Shown: positions 1 to 8,197, counted from the first letter of the stretch. The stretch is 64,000 nt of DNA from Spirochaetales bacterium (GCA_024233935.1 JACKOY010000018.1:20478-84477), one strand, 5' to 3'. A program made the numbers and translations. Notes: generated by a model from the sequence alone, not told the origin.

Positions 1-2
1 GG

Positions 3-74
3 ATCGGCTCCGTGGTCGTGGTTCTTTCCTATAGTCGGAATTATCGAAAGAAAGTGAACGCGCTTTTTGCATGA
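3..74 (+). CDS. 3' end of an upstream gene, possibly a membrane protein
   Basis: An open frame enters from the left edge and stops with TGA at 72-74, overlapping the ATG of rsmG at 71 as ATGA. The 23 visible residues begin with a hydrophobic run (IGSVVVVLSY) and end in a basic tail (RNYRKKVNALFA). This is what the C-terminal membrane segment of an inner-membrane protein would look like, with the tail in the cytoplasm. The 4-base overlap suggests translational coupling to rsmG. The piece is too short to name. It is not an obvious end of mnmG, which often precedes rsmG. Confidence 0.35.
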   Translation: MGSVVVVLSYSRNYRKKVNALFA

Positions 75-874
75 AATGCTCGCCGTCAGGCGGCCGGCTT
101 ACATGGTCAATCGTGGGCGGAGTACTGGAAAGCCTGGGGCGGCGGGGCCTTGTGATTTCGGACCGTCTGGCTGCGCGCTTTGATCCGGAGCGCCTGGAGC
201 AGTGTGCGAGCTTTTTGACCGCGAATCCACATTTCTTTTCTGAAGCCGACGGGAGCCGGATCCTCGAGCGGCACCTCTTTGAGTCTATGGTTTTTGCGGA
301 TCGGGTTGCCGGCTGGCTTGAGGAGGCGGGCGGTCGGGATGTTTCACGTGAAACCATTTTGGATGTCGGTTCCGGGCCCGGCCTGCCGGGCCTGCTCTTC
401 GCCTGTCTCCGGAGCAGCCCGGCGGTCATACTGAATGATTCATCCCGCCGCCGCCTGAGCCGGGTAGAGCAGGGCCTGGATTCCGTACTCCGGGCATTCC
501 AGGGACGCTTGCATTTCTCCTACGAACGCGTGGAGAATTTGCGGGGCCGCTATCCCCTGGTGGTGGCGCGGGCGTTCTTGCCTTTTCCGTATCCGGTGGA
601 ACTCGTCACACACCTGCAGCACCCGGGGGATTGTGTTTTCCTCGCGCTGGGCCGTGATCCAGAAACCGACGCCTCCCGGACACATCTGCAGAACCTCGGT
701 TATGTTTCACGGGAAACCATCGCCCTGCCGGAATTGGATTTTCTGGGCCATCGCTCGGTTAAAATCTTGCTCCGCAAGAAGCAACCCCAGAAAGGTTATC
801 CTCGAAGCTGGCCCATCGTTCAGCGCGAGTTGCGCGCCCGGAACGCCGGCGACCGGGACGAATCCCGGCCATGA
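71..874 (+). CDS. rsmG: 16S rRNA (guanine527-N7)-methyltransferase RsmG
   Basis: Predicted cytosolic SAM-dependent methyltransferase that makes m7G527 in 16S rRNA. The SAM-binding loop ILDVGSGPGLPG lies at residues 96-107. The RHLFES segment before it corresponds to the conserved H-x-x-x-S/D region. The C-terminal YPRSWPIV resembles the family's YPR-x-G-x-P ending. At 267 residues it is slightly longer than the usual 210-240, with extra N-terminal residues, so a later start is possible. parA begins 18 bases after the stop, the classic rsmG-parA-parB order. The gene carries two parS-like sites (340-355 and 703-718), both encoding Val-Ser-Arg-Glu-Thr. Confidence 0.85.
   Translation: MKCSPSGGRLTWSIVGGVLESLGRRGLVISDRLAARFDPERLEQCASFLTANPHFFSEADGSRILERHLFESMVFADRVAGWLEEAGGRDVSRETILDVGSGPGLPGLLFACLRSSPAVILNDSSRRRLSRVEQGLDSVLRAFQGRLHFSYERVENLRGRYPLVVARAFLPFPYPVELVTHLQHPGDCVFLALGRDPETDASRTHLQNLGYVSRETIALPELDFLGHRSVKILLRKKQPQKGYPRSWPIVQRELRARNAGDRDESRP
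340..355. promoter_or_regulatory. parS: parS centromere-like site inside rsmG
   Basis: TGTTTCACGTGAAACC matches the bacterial parS consensus TGTTTCACGTGAAACA at all but the last base. Positions 341-354 are a perfect 14-bp palindrome. It lies about 540 bp upstream of parA and 1.3 kb upstream of parB, where native parS sites are often found. ParB would load here as a CTP-dependent clamp. It sits in coding sequence (codons 90-95 of rsmG). Binding has not been shown. Confidence 0.8.
703..718. promoter_or_regulatory. second, degenerate parS-like site inside rsmG
   Basis: TGTTTCACGGGAAACC differs from the site at 340-355 by one base in the central CACGTG, which breaks perfect dyad symmetry. It also encodes Val-Ser-Arg-Glu-Thr in rsmG. 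It may be a weaker ParB site. The shared peptide could have arisen by conservation of the DNA site rather than of the protein. Confidence 0.5.
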
Positions 875-892
875 CACTCGCTTCGCAAGAGC

Positions 893-1654
893 ATGCAAAA
901 GATCATCGCACTCGCAAATCAGAAAGGTGGTGTCGGAAAGACCACCACGGCGGTCAATCTCGGCGGCTACCTGTCCGGCCTGGGCATCAAGGTGCTTCTT
1001 ATCGATATCGACCCGCAGGGTAATGCGTCCTCTGGCCTGGGCATCGACGTTCACGATCTTGATAAGACCATCTACGAGGTCTTGCTGGGTGAGATCTCCT
1101 TATCCGAGGCAATTCTTCCGACCGCCTACCAGAACCTCTGGGTACTCCCGGCGAATGTGCAGCTCTCAGGCGTTGAGGTGGACATGCTCCAGCTCGATCA
1201 ACGCGAATACATACTCCGGGAAGCCATGGTCCAGGTTCGGGACACCTACGACCTGATCCTCATCGACTGCCCGCCCAACCTGGGGATTCTCACTCTGAAC
1301 GCCCTCTGTGCGGCAAATCGGGTGTTGATCACCTTGCAAACGGAATACTATGCCCTCGAGGGTCTCACCCAACTTATGAAAGTCATTCAGCTCGTACAGC
1401 AATCCCTCAACCCCGAGTTGATCCTCGACGGAGTTGTGCTAACCATGTTTGACCAGAGAACCACCCTGGCCCAGCAGGTCGTGACTGATGTGCGCGAGCA
1501 TTTTGGCGCGAAGGTCTACGGGAGTGTCATTCCCCGGAACGTAAAGCTTTCGGAAGCGCCTTCCTTTGGAAAGTTCATCGGGGACTATGCTCCCGACTCG
1601 GCCGGCGCGCGCGCCTACGCAGACCTGGCTCGCGAGGTAAAAGATCGTGGCTAA
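893..1654 (+). CDS. parA: Chromosome partitioning ATPase ParA (Soj type)
   Basis: Deviant Walker A ATPase of the ParA/Soj family, acting on the nucleoid with ParB and parS to segregate origins. The KGGVGKTTT motif is at residues 11-19, the DIDPQGN motif at 38-44, and Walker B-like LILIDCPPN follows. At 253 residues with no N-terminal helix-turn-helix domain it is the short chromosomal type rather than the long plasmid type. It follows rsmG by 18 bases, and its stop overlaps the GTG start of parB by 8 bases, so parAB are probably translationally coupled. Confidence 0.95.
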   Translation: MQKIIALANQKGGVGKTTTAVNLGGYLSGLGIKVLLIDIDPQGNASSGLGIDVHDLDKTIYEVLLGEISLSEAILPTAYQNLWVLPANVQLSGVEVDMLQLDQREYILREAMVQVRDTYDLILIDCPPNLGILTLNALCAANRVLITLQTEYYALEGLTQLMKVIQLVQQSLNPELILDGVVLTMFDQRTTLAQQVVTDVREHFGAKVYGSVIPRNVKLSEAPSFGKFIGDYAPDSAGARAYADLAREVKDRG

Positions 1655-2525
1655 GAAACGAGCACTCGGACGCGGCCTTTCCAATCTGCTTCCGGGCACG
1701 GCCGATGGCCGGCCCATCGTGCGGGAGAATGCGAATTACCAGGAGATCTCCCTCAACGAGATCAAGCCGAACCCGAACCAGCCGCGAAAGCGATTCCCGG
1801 AAAAGGAGATCGAAGAGCTCGCCCGCACCCTGAAAACCGTCGGCCTGATTGAACCGGTGGTCGTCCGCAAACTGGACGATGGTTTTCAACTGATTTCGGG
1901 TGAGCGGCGTTGGCGGGCTGCGCGGATTGCAGGCTTCAAGAAGATCCCCGCCGTTTTGAAGCAGGTGAATGATCTCCAGGCCCTGGAGATGGGCATCATT
2001 GAGAATATTCAGCGCGAAGAGCTGAATCCCGTGGAGGAAGCGCGGGCGTACAGCTACTGGATGGAACAGACGGGTCAGAAGGCGAGCGACCTGGCAAACA
2101 AGGTGGGCAAGGATCGCACCACGATTACAAACCTGGTGCGACTGTTGAAGTTGCCGGAGCCGCTACTTGCTCGGGTAGAAAGCGGCGAAATCACACCCGG
2201 GCAAGCGCGACCGTTGCTTGGGGTCGCGGATCAGCGAGCCCTCGAACGCCTTGGCCAGAAGATCATTCGCGAGGGTTGGACCGCGCGGCGCGTGGAAGAT
2301 GAAGTGGCCCGTGCGACCGAAGGACAGGTCGGCGCCCGGACCACGGGCTCCCGCAAACCACGTAAGGATCCAAACGTGAGCCAGCTGGAAACCCGACTGC
2401 GGGCCCGACTCACGGCCCGGGTCAGCCTGCAGCACAAGAAAGACGGTTCCGGCAAAATCATGATACACTACGCGAATCTCGACGACCTTGATCGCATTGT
2501 GGATATGATCAAGACCCGCAAATAG
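1647..2525 (+). CDS. parB: Chromosome partitioning protein ParB
   Basis: ParB/Spo0J CTP-switch clamp that binds parS. The N-terminal ParB domain has the NPNQPRK segment (residues 42-48), the CTP-binding GERRWRAARIAG (85-96) and NIQREELNP. The central helix-turn-helix is around KASDLANKVGKDRTTITNLV. The C-terminal dimerisation segment ends in DRIVDMIKTRK. The start is GTG at 1647, with a GAGG ribosome site at 1634-1637 inside the end of parA. Length (292 residues) is normal. It ends 9 bases from the convergent next gene, with no visible terminator between them. Confidence 0.95.
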   Translation: MAKKRALGRGLSNLLPGTADGRPIVRENANYQEISLNEIKPNPNQPRKRFPEKEIEELARTLKTVGLIEPVVVRKLDDGFQLISGERRWRAARIAGFKKIPAVLKQVNDLQALEMGIIENIQREELNPVEEARAYSYWMEQTGQKASDLANKVGKDRTTITNLVRLLKLPEPLLARVESGEITPGQARPLLGVADQRALERLGQKIIREGWTARRVEDEVARATEGQVGARTTGSRKPRKDPNVSQLETRLRARLTARVSLQHKKDGSGKIMIHYANLDDLDRIVDMIKTRK

Positions 2526-2534
2526 CAAACCTGT

Positions 2535-4559
2535 TCAAAAGTTCCCCAATGGCCCCGTCTCCAGGAGCCGAAATGGATCGTGAATCTGCGCCGCCGAGCG
2601 CAGGGCGAGCCGTGCCTCCGACGACGGAGACAGCATCGCAAGTTTTTCCAGACAGTAGGCCGGTGCGGTTGACGATTCTGCGCAAAGTCGATAGTGAAAA
2701 CGGGCACCCGAATCATCTTCGAGCCCCGCACGCAACTCCGCCTGCAACTGGTGCATGGCCGCGCTGTGCGGGGCAAGCCAGAGCCCCCACTTCAGAAGCT
2801 CGCTTGCGCTTTCCAGGCGTTCGGAATTCTGCCCTGCTGATCCGGAAAGCAGAACATTGCCGAAACGGTCGCGAAGACGCATACCATGCAACTCTTCCAG
2901 AGCGCCATCCATGGCGTAGGCCACGGCAGCAAAGTAAGAACCCAGGGCCAGAACCAGTGCCCCGGTGATGACCACCGCCTTTCGCAAGAGAGGGCCGGCC
3001 TGCAAAGCGCGCCCTTCCTCCGATCTCAGGGAGCGAAAGCCCAGTCCCAGAATGCACCAGAGGCCGAACAGATAGGTTGGCTGGAAGAGGTGATAATTCA
3101 GCGTTCCCTGTACCAGAAACCCGAGGGCCGAAAGACCCAGCCCCAGTTGTTTGGTCGTGCGCGTTTTGCAGCGCAGTGTGAAGAGAACGAATAACGCCAG
3201 TAAGAGGCAATATCCGAACAGGTGGAACAGTCCGCCTTCAAGCGCGAGTTGCAGGAAAGTGCTGTGCACGTGGTACGTTGCTCCGTGCTCGAAGAATGCC
3301 TGGCGCAGGTCCGGCATTCGAGCGAGGTCTGCCGGCGCAAGCGGCATCGACGCGAGCGCCATGGGCTGCTCCGGCCCAACACCAAAAAGGGGATTCGCTT
3401 CAAGCACACGCCAGCCAAGATCCCAGAATTGCAAACGAAGCCACAGCGTCCGGGTTTGCAAAATCGGTTCGCCTCCTTGCAACAGCAACCAACCCAGCAC
3501 GCCGATCGCCAGACCCAAGCCAAGTATCAAAGCAACCCGAACCCAGGCTTTGCCTTTCCCGGGGCCGAAGAAGAACGCGGCCCATACGACAAAGAAAAAC
3601 GTCGCCCAGCTCAGTCTCGCGATGCTTGCCGCGAGCAAAACCAAAGACAGGACCACAAGACTCACGCGCAGACGCCGATCCTCAACGTGAGTGAAAACGA
3701 GCGGGAGCATCAGTACCGCATAGCCGCCGATGTCGTTTGTGTTTACCCCGCCAACAGACGTCCGCTTGGAGAGAACAGCATCAAGGCTACCGGACTCAAG
3801 ACCCGCGCCAAGAAACGCAGCCCCCACAAACAGAAGCGAAATACCATAACTCACCATTACCGGGCGCAGCACCTCATGTTCGTCTCCCTCTCGAACACAA
3901 AGGAATACCGCAATCGCGCCGGCTAAGAGGAACCCGACAGGAGCGCTCCGGACTATATCGCCCTTCCAGACCTGACTACCGAACATGCCCAACGCGAGCA
4001 GCAACAGGGAAAATCCCAACAGCCGTTCTCGTTGTAACTGCCTGATAGCGCCAGCCACCCGCTCCCTCTTTCGAAGAGCTACGTACACTGCCGTGAAGCA
4101 CAAGATGACCGCCGGAATGCCACTCAGAACGTGCATCCAGTTGAAAGGAAACGCAGTGAACAGCAGCGCCGTTCCAAGAAATCTCTCGCCAAGGCCCGCG
4201 CCACGCACAGACCACCACACGATCCAGGCCAGATGGAAGACGAAGAGCAACCGTAAGACGAGCTTGAGGCGGGGAATCTCGGTATCGATGGTGTTGGAAA
4301 CCGACTGGACGCTCAAGGCTGCGCCCGCAACCAGCAAAACCAGATTGTCTGGAGTGAAAATTCGCGCCGACCAGGCCCGCAACCGCGTAAAGCGGAAGAC
4401 CAGCAGCAGGAAAAGTACAAAAACGATCAGCCCGGACGCATACTCATCCCGAACTCTCGCTTCTGAGTTTACCCAGAAACCCGAGCCTGCGATAAAGGCC
4501 GTGACCAGCAAGCTCGTTCCCCAGCGCGGACGCATTCGTCGTAAAGGACCTCGCCGCAT
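2535..4559 (-). CDS. O-antigen ligase/polymerase-like membrane protein
   Basis: Polytopic inner-membrane protein of about 674 residues with about a dozen hydrophobic segments and a soluble C-terminal tail. The Wzy_C (O-antigen ligase) signature is visible: PLFGVGPEQP followed by TYHVHSTFLQLALEGGLFHL, the large periplasmic loop with the His-x-x-x-x-Q and Glu-x-Gly pattern. The family joins undecaprenol-linked glycans to lipid A core (WaaL) or to proteins, or polymerises O-units (Wzy); sequence alone does not decide which. I chose ATG 4559 over the TTG at 4586. It stands alone, divergent from the FAD oxidoreductase. Confidence 0.75.
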   Translation of the reverse strand: MRRGPLRRMRPRWGTSLLVTAFIAGSGFWVNSEARVRDEYASGLIVFVLFLLLVFRFTRLRAWSARIFTPDNLVLLVAGAALSVQSVSNTIDTEIPRLKLVLRLLFVFHLAWIVWWSVRGAGLGERFLGTALLFTAFPFNWMHVLSGIPAVILCFTAVYVALRKRERVAGAIRQLQRERLLGFSLLLLALGMFGSQVWKGDIVRSAPVGFLLAGAIAVFLCVREGDEHEVLRPVMVSYGISLLFVGAAFLGAGLESGSLDAVLSKRTSVGGVNTNDIGGYAVLMLPLVFTHVEDRRLRVSLVVLSLVLLAASIARLSWATFFFVVWAAFFFGPGKGKAWVRVALILGLGLAIGVLGWLLLQGGEPILQTRTLWLRLQFWDLGWRVLEANPLFGVGPEQPMALASMPLAPADLARMPDLRQAFFEHGATYHVHSTFLQLALEGGLFHLFGYCLLLALFVLFTLRCKTRTTKQLGLGLSALGFLVQGTLNYHLFQPTYLFGLWCILGLGFRSLRSEEGRALQAGPLLRKAVVITGALVLALGSYFAAVAYAMDGALEELHGMRLRDRFGNVLLSGSAGQNSERLESASELLKWGLWLAPHSAAMHQLQAELRAGLEDDSGARFHYRLCAESSTAPAYCLEKLAMLSPSSEARLALRSAAQIHDPFRLLETGPLGNF

Positions 4560-4595
4560 GGCGCTTCTCGCCGGGCAACATGTCAATAGGTAAAC

Positions 4596-5738
4596 ATGAG
4601 TAAGAAGTCAGTCGTTGTATTAGGTGGCGGTTATGCCGGACTTTCAAGCGCTATCCGCCTGGCCCAAAATGAACGCCTCACGGTCCACCTGGTCGATCAA
4701 GCGCCCTTCTTTCTCAATACCATTCGACTTCACAAGACTATCATGCTCGATCTCGACGCCCTCCGGGTAGACCATGCTTCGCTGGCCCGGAAGCACGGTT
4801 ATGAATTCCACCAGAGCGCCATCGATCTGGACCGTGGTCTCTTGCGTAAGTGGGCCGACGATAGCTCCCTTCCTCTGGAATCCGGAGAGCGCCTGGACTT
4901 CGATTTTCTCGTGCTCGCACTGGGAGGACGATCGATTCCGATCATGCGAGACGAAACTCCAGGCTTTGTAACCCTGGAGCACATTAAACAACGCGGGGCA
5001 CGACTCGTGTTGGAGGAGATGTTATCCAGCGGTCCGAATGACGCGGACCCGGCTCGATTTGTCTTCGTGGGTGCCGGCGCGACTGCACTCCAGTTTGTTT
5101 TCGAACTGGAACCGCGCATCCGCGCCCACAACGCGAACGCCGAAATCATTCTGGTGGATATCGCCGATCAGCTTCTTCCGGGCACGCCACGACCTTTTCA
5201 CGACTACGCGGTGCGCATGCTGAAACGCAGCCGTATCGATTACCGACCGGGCACACGATTTCTCGGAGGTGATCTCAGCGCGGTCAAATTGCAGCAGGGC
5301 GATCAGCCGTCTTATACTCTGTCTGCAAAAGGCGTTTTCCTTTTTCCAGGCGTTCACGCTCATCCTTTCGCAATTCAGACGAACGTTTACGGTCAGCTGC
5401 TGCTGAACGAAAAAACCCACGAAAACATCTACGCCGCCGGGGACTGCGCCCGCTTTGATGGCCCGGGCACAAATGCGCAAACTGCCCAGGCGGCCGTGCG
5501 CAAAGGACGACGCGTGGCCACGAATATAGAACGAGCGGTCGAAGGTAAAGCCCCCCAGCGTTATACGTTTAAGGAGCTTGGCTATTTCGTCAGCCTTGGC
5601 CCGTGGGACGGCATGGGCTGGCTGCTCGTAGATTTTAATGTGCTGACCGGTGTCGCGGCCTTTGCGGTCAAAGAGGCGATCGAATTGCAGTTTGGTCTGT
5701 TTCTGGAAGGTGTGGATACGTATATTGAATTTCTCTAG
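4596..5738 (+). CDS. FAD-dependent pyridine nucleotide-disulfide oxidoreductase (NDH-2/AIF-like)
   Basis: Two-dinucleotide-fold flavoprotein of 380 residues. The FAD-binding VVVLGGGYAGLSSA is at residues 6-19. A second Rossmann motif, FVFVGAGATALQF, binds NAD(P)H. The C-terminal FAD motif NIYAAGDCARFDG is intact. The layout fits type II NADH dehydrogenase and AIF-like proteins that pass electrons from NADH to quinone. I see no paired redox cysteines, so a disulfide reductase is unlikely. The C-terminal hydrophobic stretch (VDFNVLTGVAAFAV) could attach it to the membrane. It is divergent from the ligase gene and apparently monocistronic. Confidence 0.7.
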   Translation: MSKKSVVVLGGGYAGLSSAIRLAQNERLTVHLVDQAPFFLNTIRLHKTIMLDLDALRVDHASLARKHGYEFHQSAIDLDRGLLRKWADDSSLPLESGERLDFDFLVLALGGRSIPIMRDETPGFVTLEHIKQRGARLVLEEMLSSGPNDADPARFVFVGAGATALQFVFELEPRIRAHNANAEIILVDIADQLLPGTPRPFHDYAVRMLKRSRIDYRPGTRFLGGDLSAVKLQQGDQPSYTLSAKGVFLFPGVHAHPFAIQTNVYGQLLLNEKTHENIYAAGDCARFDGPGTNAQTAQAAVRKGRRVATNIERAVEGKAPQRYTFKELGYFVSLGPWDGMGWLLVDFNVLTGVAAFAVKEAIELQFGLFLEGVDTYIEFL

Positions 5739-5821
5739 GGCGCCCCATGGCTTCCGAGGGTTGGCTGATATTCGTCCCCAGCGCGCCATCATATGGGCGT
5801 GCCGGGAGTCGGGCACTTGAA

Positions 5822-5851
5822 CAAAAAAGGCCGCACCTTTAAGATGCGGCC
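5822..5851 (-). terminator. Rho-independent terminator of the carrier/E1 operon
   Basis: On the minus strand a 7-bp perfect stem (GGCCGCA/TGCGGCC at 5829-5835 and 5845-5851) with a 9-nt loop is followed by six T residues (complement of A5823-5828). It lies 29 bases after the stop of the minus-strand E1-rhodanese gene. It is the clearest intrinsic terminator in the window. Confidence 0.85.
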
Positions 5852-5879
5852 CTTGTCTGAGCGGCTTTTTAGATCCGGC

Positions 5880-7025
5880 TCAGTAGGTCGGCAGCGAAGT
5901 ATCGACTTCCTGGGCCCAGGCGTTGATGCCACCCACCAGGTTCTTTACGTTCTCGAAACCCTGCGCCCGCAGGAAGTCCACGGCCCGCGCACTGCGACCG
6001 CCCGATTTGCAGTGAATCACGTAGTCCGCGTCCTGATCCAGTTCGCTCAAATGGTCTTCGAGTTCGCTGAGGGGAATCAGGCGGGCCTTTTCGATGTTGG
6101 AGATCTCGTGCTCAAAAGGCTCGCGCACATCAATCAGGACGAAGTCGTCCCCGCGGTCCATTCGCGCTTTCAGTTCCTGCACGCTGATTTCGTATTCATT
6201 CTGGCCCACGCTTTCCTCCTGAGTCGGCACGCCGCAAAACAATTGATAGTCGATCAGTTCCTTCTGGGTCGGATGATCGCCGCAGATCACGCAATCGGGA
6301 TTTCGCCGCAGCTTCAGTTCCCGAAACTTCATGCGCAACGCATCATACATAATCAAACGACCGGCCGCGACTTCGCCAATGCCTGTCAGCACTTTGATGA
6401 CCTCGTTGGCCTGCATGGAACCCACGACACCCGGCAAGACCCCGAGTACGCCCCCTTCCGCGCAGGAGGGAACCAGGCCCGGAGGCGGCGGTTCACTGTA
6501 GAGGCACCGATAGCACGGCCCGCCCTGGTAGTGGAACACCGACAACTGTCCCTCGAATCGAAAGATTGAGGCATAGACATTCGGCTTGCCCGCCAGCACG
6601 CAGGCATCGTTGACCAGATAACGCGTAGGAAAATTGTCCGTACCGTCGGCAATCACATCGTAGCCTTCGAAAAGTTCGAGAGCATTTTCCGAAGTCAACG
6701 GCACTTCGTACGTTTCAACTTTGATATGCCGGTTGATGTCTTCCAGCCGTGCCCGGGCCGACTCGAGCTTGAGCTTCCCGATGGTGCTCTGGCCGTGAAT
6801 GATCTGGCGTTGCAGATTGCTTTCGTCGACCACATCGAAATCCACAATGCCGATGCGACCCACGCCGGCGGCCGCCAGATAAAGAGCAGCCGGAGATCCG
6901 AGCCCGCCTGCGCCTATTAGAAGAACGGAACTCTCTTTGAGCTTCTCCTGTCCTTCGAGTCCGAAGTCGGGAAGAATGATATGCCGGTTGTACCGGCGCA
7001 ATTCGTCAGGACTGAGTTTACCCAT
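5880..7025 (-). CDS. MoeB/ThiF/MoeZ-type adenylyltransferase fused to rhodanese
   Basis: E1-like enzyme of 381 residues that adenylates the C-terminal Gly-Gly of a sulfur carrier and supplies the sulfur. The nucleotide loop GAGGLG is at residues 38-43 with VDFDVVDESNLQRQ after it. Zinc cysteines are C171, C174, C245 and C248, and the conserved Cys in SCAEGG is C188. A C-terminal rhodanese domain (about 275-381) has the active-site loop CKSGGRS with C339, so sulfur can be transferred as a persulfide. Start ATG 7025 is one base past the carrier's stop, and its ribosome site GGAGG lies in the carrier's last Gly-Gly codons. This architecture is that of MoeZ/MOCS3. The neighbouring carrier, CysM and JAMM genes favour cysteine synthesis over molybdopterin or thiamine. 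Confidence 0.88.
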   Translation of the reverse strand: MGKLSPDELRRYNRHIILPDFGLEGQEKLKESSVLLIGAGGLGSPAALYLAAAGVGRIGIVDFDVVDESNLQRQIIHGQSTIGKLKLESARARLEDINRHIKVETYEVPLTSENALELFEGYDVIADGTDNFPTRYLVNDACVLAGKPNVYASIFRFEGQLSVFHYQGGPCYRCLYSEPPPPGLVPSCAEGGVLGVLPGVVGSMQANEVIKVLTGIGEVAAGRLIMYDALRMKFRELKLRRNPDCVICGDHPTQKELIDYQLFCGVPTQEESVGQNEYEISVQELKARMDRGDDFVLIDVREPFEHEISNIEKARLIPLSELEDHLSELDQDADYVIHCKSGGRSARAVDFLRAQGFENVKNLVGGINAWAQEVDTSLPTY

Positions 7026-7026
7026 G

Positions 7027-7305
7027 TTAGCCTCCCGCAATAGACGGCACAATGCTCACCACATCGCCCGATTTGACGGCCGTGTCGGGCCCGGACTGAT
7101 AACGGATATCTTCGTCGTTGACATACACATTCACGAAGTTCCGCAACTGTCCTTCTGCGTTAAACAGGTGCTTGCCCAACCCATCATTGGCGCTGGCAAG
7201 ATCCTTGAGAATCGCACCGATCGTGCCCTCCTGATCGATGCTGACTTCATCGCGGTTGCCTACAAAAGGCCGGAGCGGAGTCGGTATGTGAATTGTGATG
7301 GCCAT
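7027..7305 (-). CDS. ThiS/MoaD/CysO-family sulfur carrier protein
   Basis: Beta-grasp sulfur carrier of 92 residues ending in the required Gly-Gly (residues 91-92), which is adenylated and converted to a thiocarboxylate by the adjacent E1-rhodanese enzyme. FVNVYVNDEDIR and the VSIVPSIAGG tail are typical of the CysO/MoaD branch. Start ATG 7305 has GAGGA 8-12 bases upstream. It is the first gene of a two-gene operon that ends in the terminator at 5822-5851. With CysM and a JAMM peptidase in the same window, I infer it is a CysO-type carrier for cysteine synthesis. A molybdopterin role cannot be excluded, but no other moa gene is seen. Confidence 0.85.
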   Translation of the reverse strand: MAITIHIPTPLRPFVGNRDEVSIDQEGTIGAILKDLASANDGLGKHLFNAEGQLRNFVNVYVNDEDIRYQSGPDTAVKSGDVVSIVPSIAGG

Positions 7306-7687
7306 GACTGTCCTCTATGTCCCGATCAAGCAGGCTGGTGTTGGTTGCCTCTATACCACTACCGATACAAAGGCGCCCGGTAAGCGACGAGAGGCAAAAC
7401 GCCGTCCGCGCCGGCCACCGTCAACCCATATCCTACTATTCCTATCAAGTTAATCGAGATTGCCCGGACGGCGAGCGGGAGTGCCCTTTTTTTCGATTCT
7501 TTTGTCCTCTAAGAGACATAATTCTGTCAGGCGCATGCGACGATGCGCCCTGGCACGATGGCGGTGCGTGTGGGAAATCTCCCCGCGCAGAAACGCTGCG
7601 CGGAAAAATGCCACCGGGACGCTCATCCCTCAAACCCAAATACAGTTTCCCGGACAAGGCAGCATTGCAGGCACGGGCCCCCGCTAC
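7306..7687. other. 382-bp gene-free region upstream of the carrier gene, with inverted repeats
   Basis: No convincing gene is present. It holds the 5' region of the carrier operon and the 3' region of the LuxR-type gene, both on the minus strand. Visible structure is a perfect 8-bp inverted repeat at 7583-7603 (CCGCGCAG, 5-nt loop, CTGCGCGG), a 9-bp stem with one bulge at 7528-7552, and an AT-rich island at 7428-7454. The repeats lack the T-run order expected of terminators for the minus-strand gene. A leader RNA or operator is possible. Confidence 0.4.
7428..7454 (-). promoter_or_regulatory. Possible promoter/operator of the sulfur-carrier operon
   Basis: An AT-rich island in GC-rich surroundings, about 125 bp upstream of the carrier start. 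It contains two direct TCCTA copies (7431-7435 and 7440-7444, 9-bp period) on the plus strand. TTGATA (7448-7443) could be a -35 element, but no good -10 follows at normal spacing. ATCCTAC also occurs upstream of the transhydrogenase operon (near 18106-18112, opposite orientation relative to transcription). A shared sulfur regulator is conceivable but weakly supported. Confidence 0.25.
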
Positions 7688-8197
7688 TCACTCATCCTCC
7701 CCGAGAATGTCGGTCAGGAAGAATGCGGCCAGGTCGCTGCGCCCGGTCATTCCGGATTTGGCGTAGACGCTTGCGGCCTGATTGCGCACGGTTTGCTCCT
7801 GCTTCGATTGGCCCGCCGCAATCTGCCGAATTGAGTGACCGCGAATCAGGGCTTCCGCAATACGCCTTTCGCCCGGTGTCAGTGCCCAGCGGTCGAATTG
7901 AGAATGGATCGCAGCCCGCATCTGCTCAATCGCGGAGCTGTGGCGCTTGCGAAACGTATCGAGTTCACCCCGGGCTTCTGCTGCGGCCTGCCTGGCGTCT
8001 CGCAGTCTCCTTGTGAAAACGAACCACAGCCGCACCAGAGTTGCGAGAGCGAAGAAAACTACGGTGCCCTCCAGAACCACATGTAGACTCAGGCCCTCCG
8101 CAACAAAATGAAAGGAGAGGTCAATCACGGCAACGACCGTCATGAAGACCACGAACGTGGTATAAATGTACCTGAAAGGCCGATCTGTTTCGATCAA
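7688..8197 (-). CDS. Membrane-anchored LuxR-type helix-turn-helix protein
   Basis: A 169-residue protein with two N-terminal transmembrane segments (about 11-30 and 38-60), a basic and coiled-coil-like linker (about 63-100), and a C-terminal LuxR/GerE-type helix-turn-helix (about 107-160: LTPGERRIAEALIRGHSIRQIA, then EQTVRNQAASVYAKSGMTGRSDLA). There is no periplasmic sensor domain of size, so the signal is presumably sensed in the membrane or by protein contact. It is divergent from the TolC/RND operon, with 68 bp between starts, and is the best candidate regulator of that operon. No receiver domain is present. Confidence 0.75.
   Translation of the reverse strand: MIETDRPFRYIYTTFVVFMTVVAVIDLSFHFVAEGLSLHVVLEGTVVFFALATLVRLWFVFTRRLRDARQAAAEARGELDTFRKRHSSAIEQMRAAIHSQFDRWALTPGERRIAEALIRGHSIRQIAAGQSKQEQTVRNQAASVYAKSGMTGRSDLAAFFLTDILGEDE

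Noticed and set aside
3151..3926. Long plus-strand open frames of up to 234 residues opposite the O-antigen ligase-like gene
   Set aside because: They lie antisense to a well-supported membrane protein, have no recognisable domain and show the biased composition of shadow frames in GC-rich DNA.
7321..7380. A GGCAACC stretch before the sulfur-carrier gene considered as a SAM riboswitch
   Set aside because: The other conserved SAM-I core segments are not present upstream or downstream in the right order.
7583..7603. Perfect 8-bp inverted repeat considered as a terminator
   Set aside because: On the minus strand, where the upstream gene is read, the T-run precedes the hairpin instead of following it.
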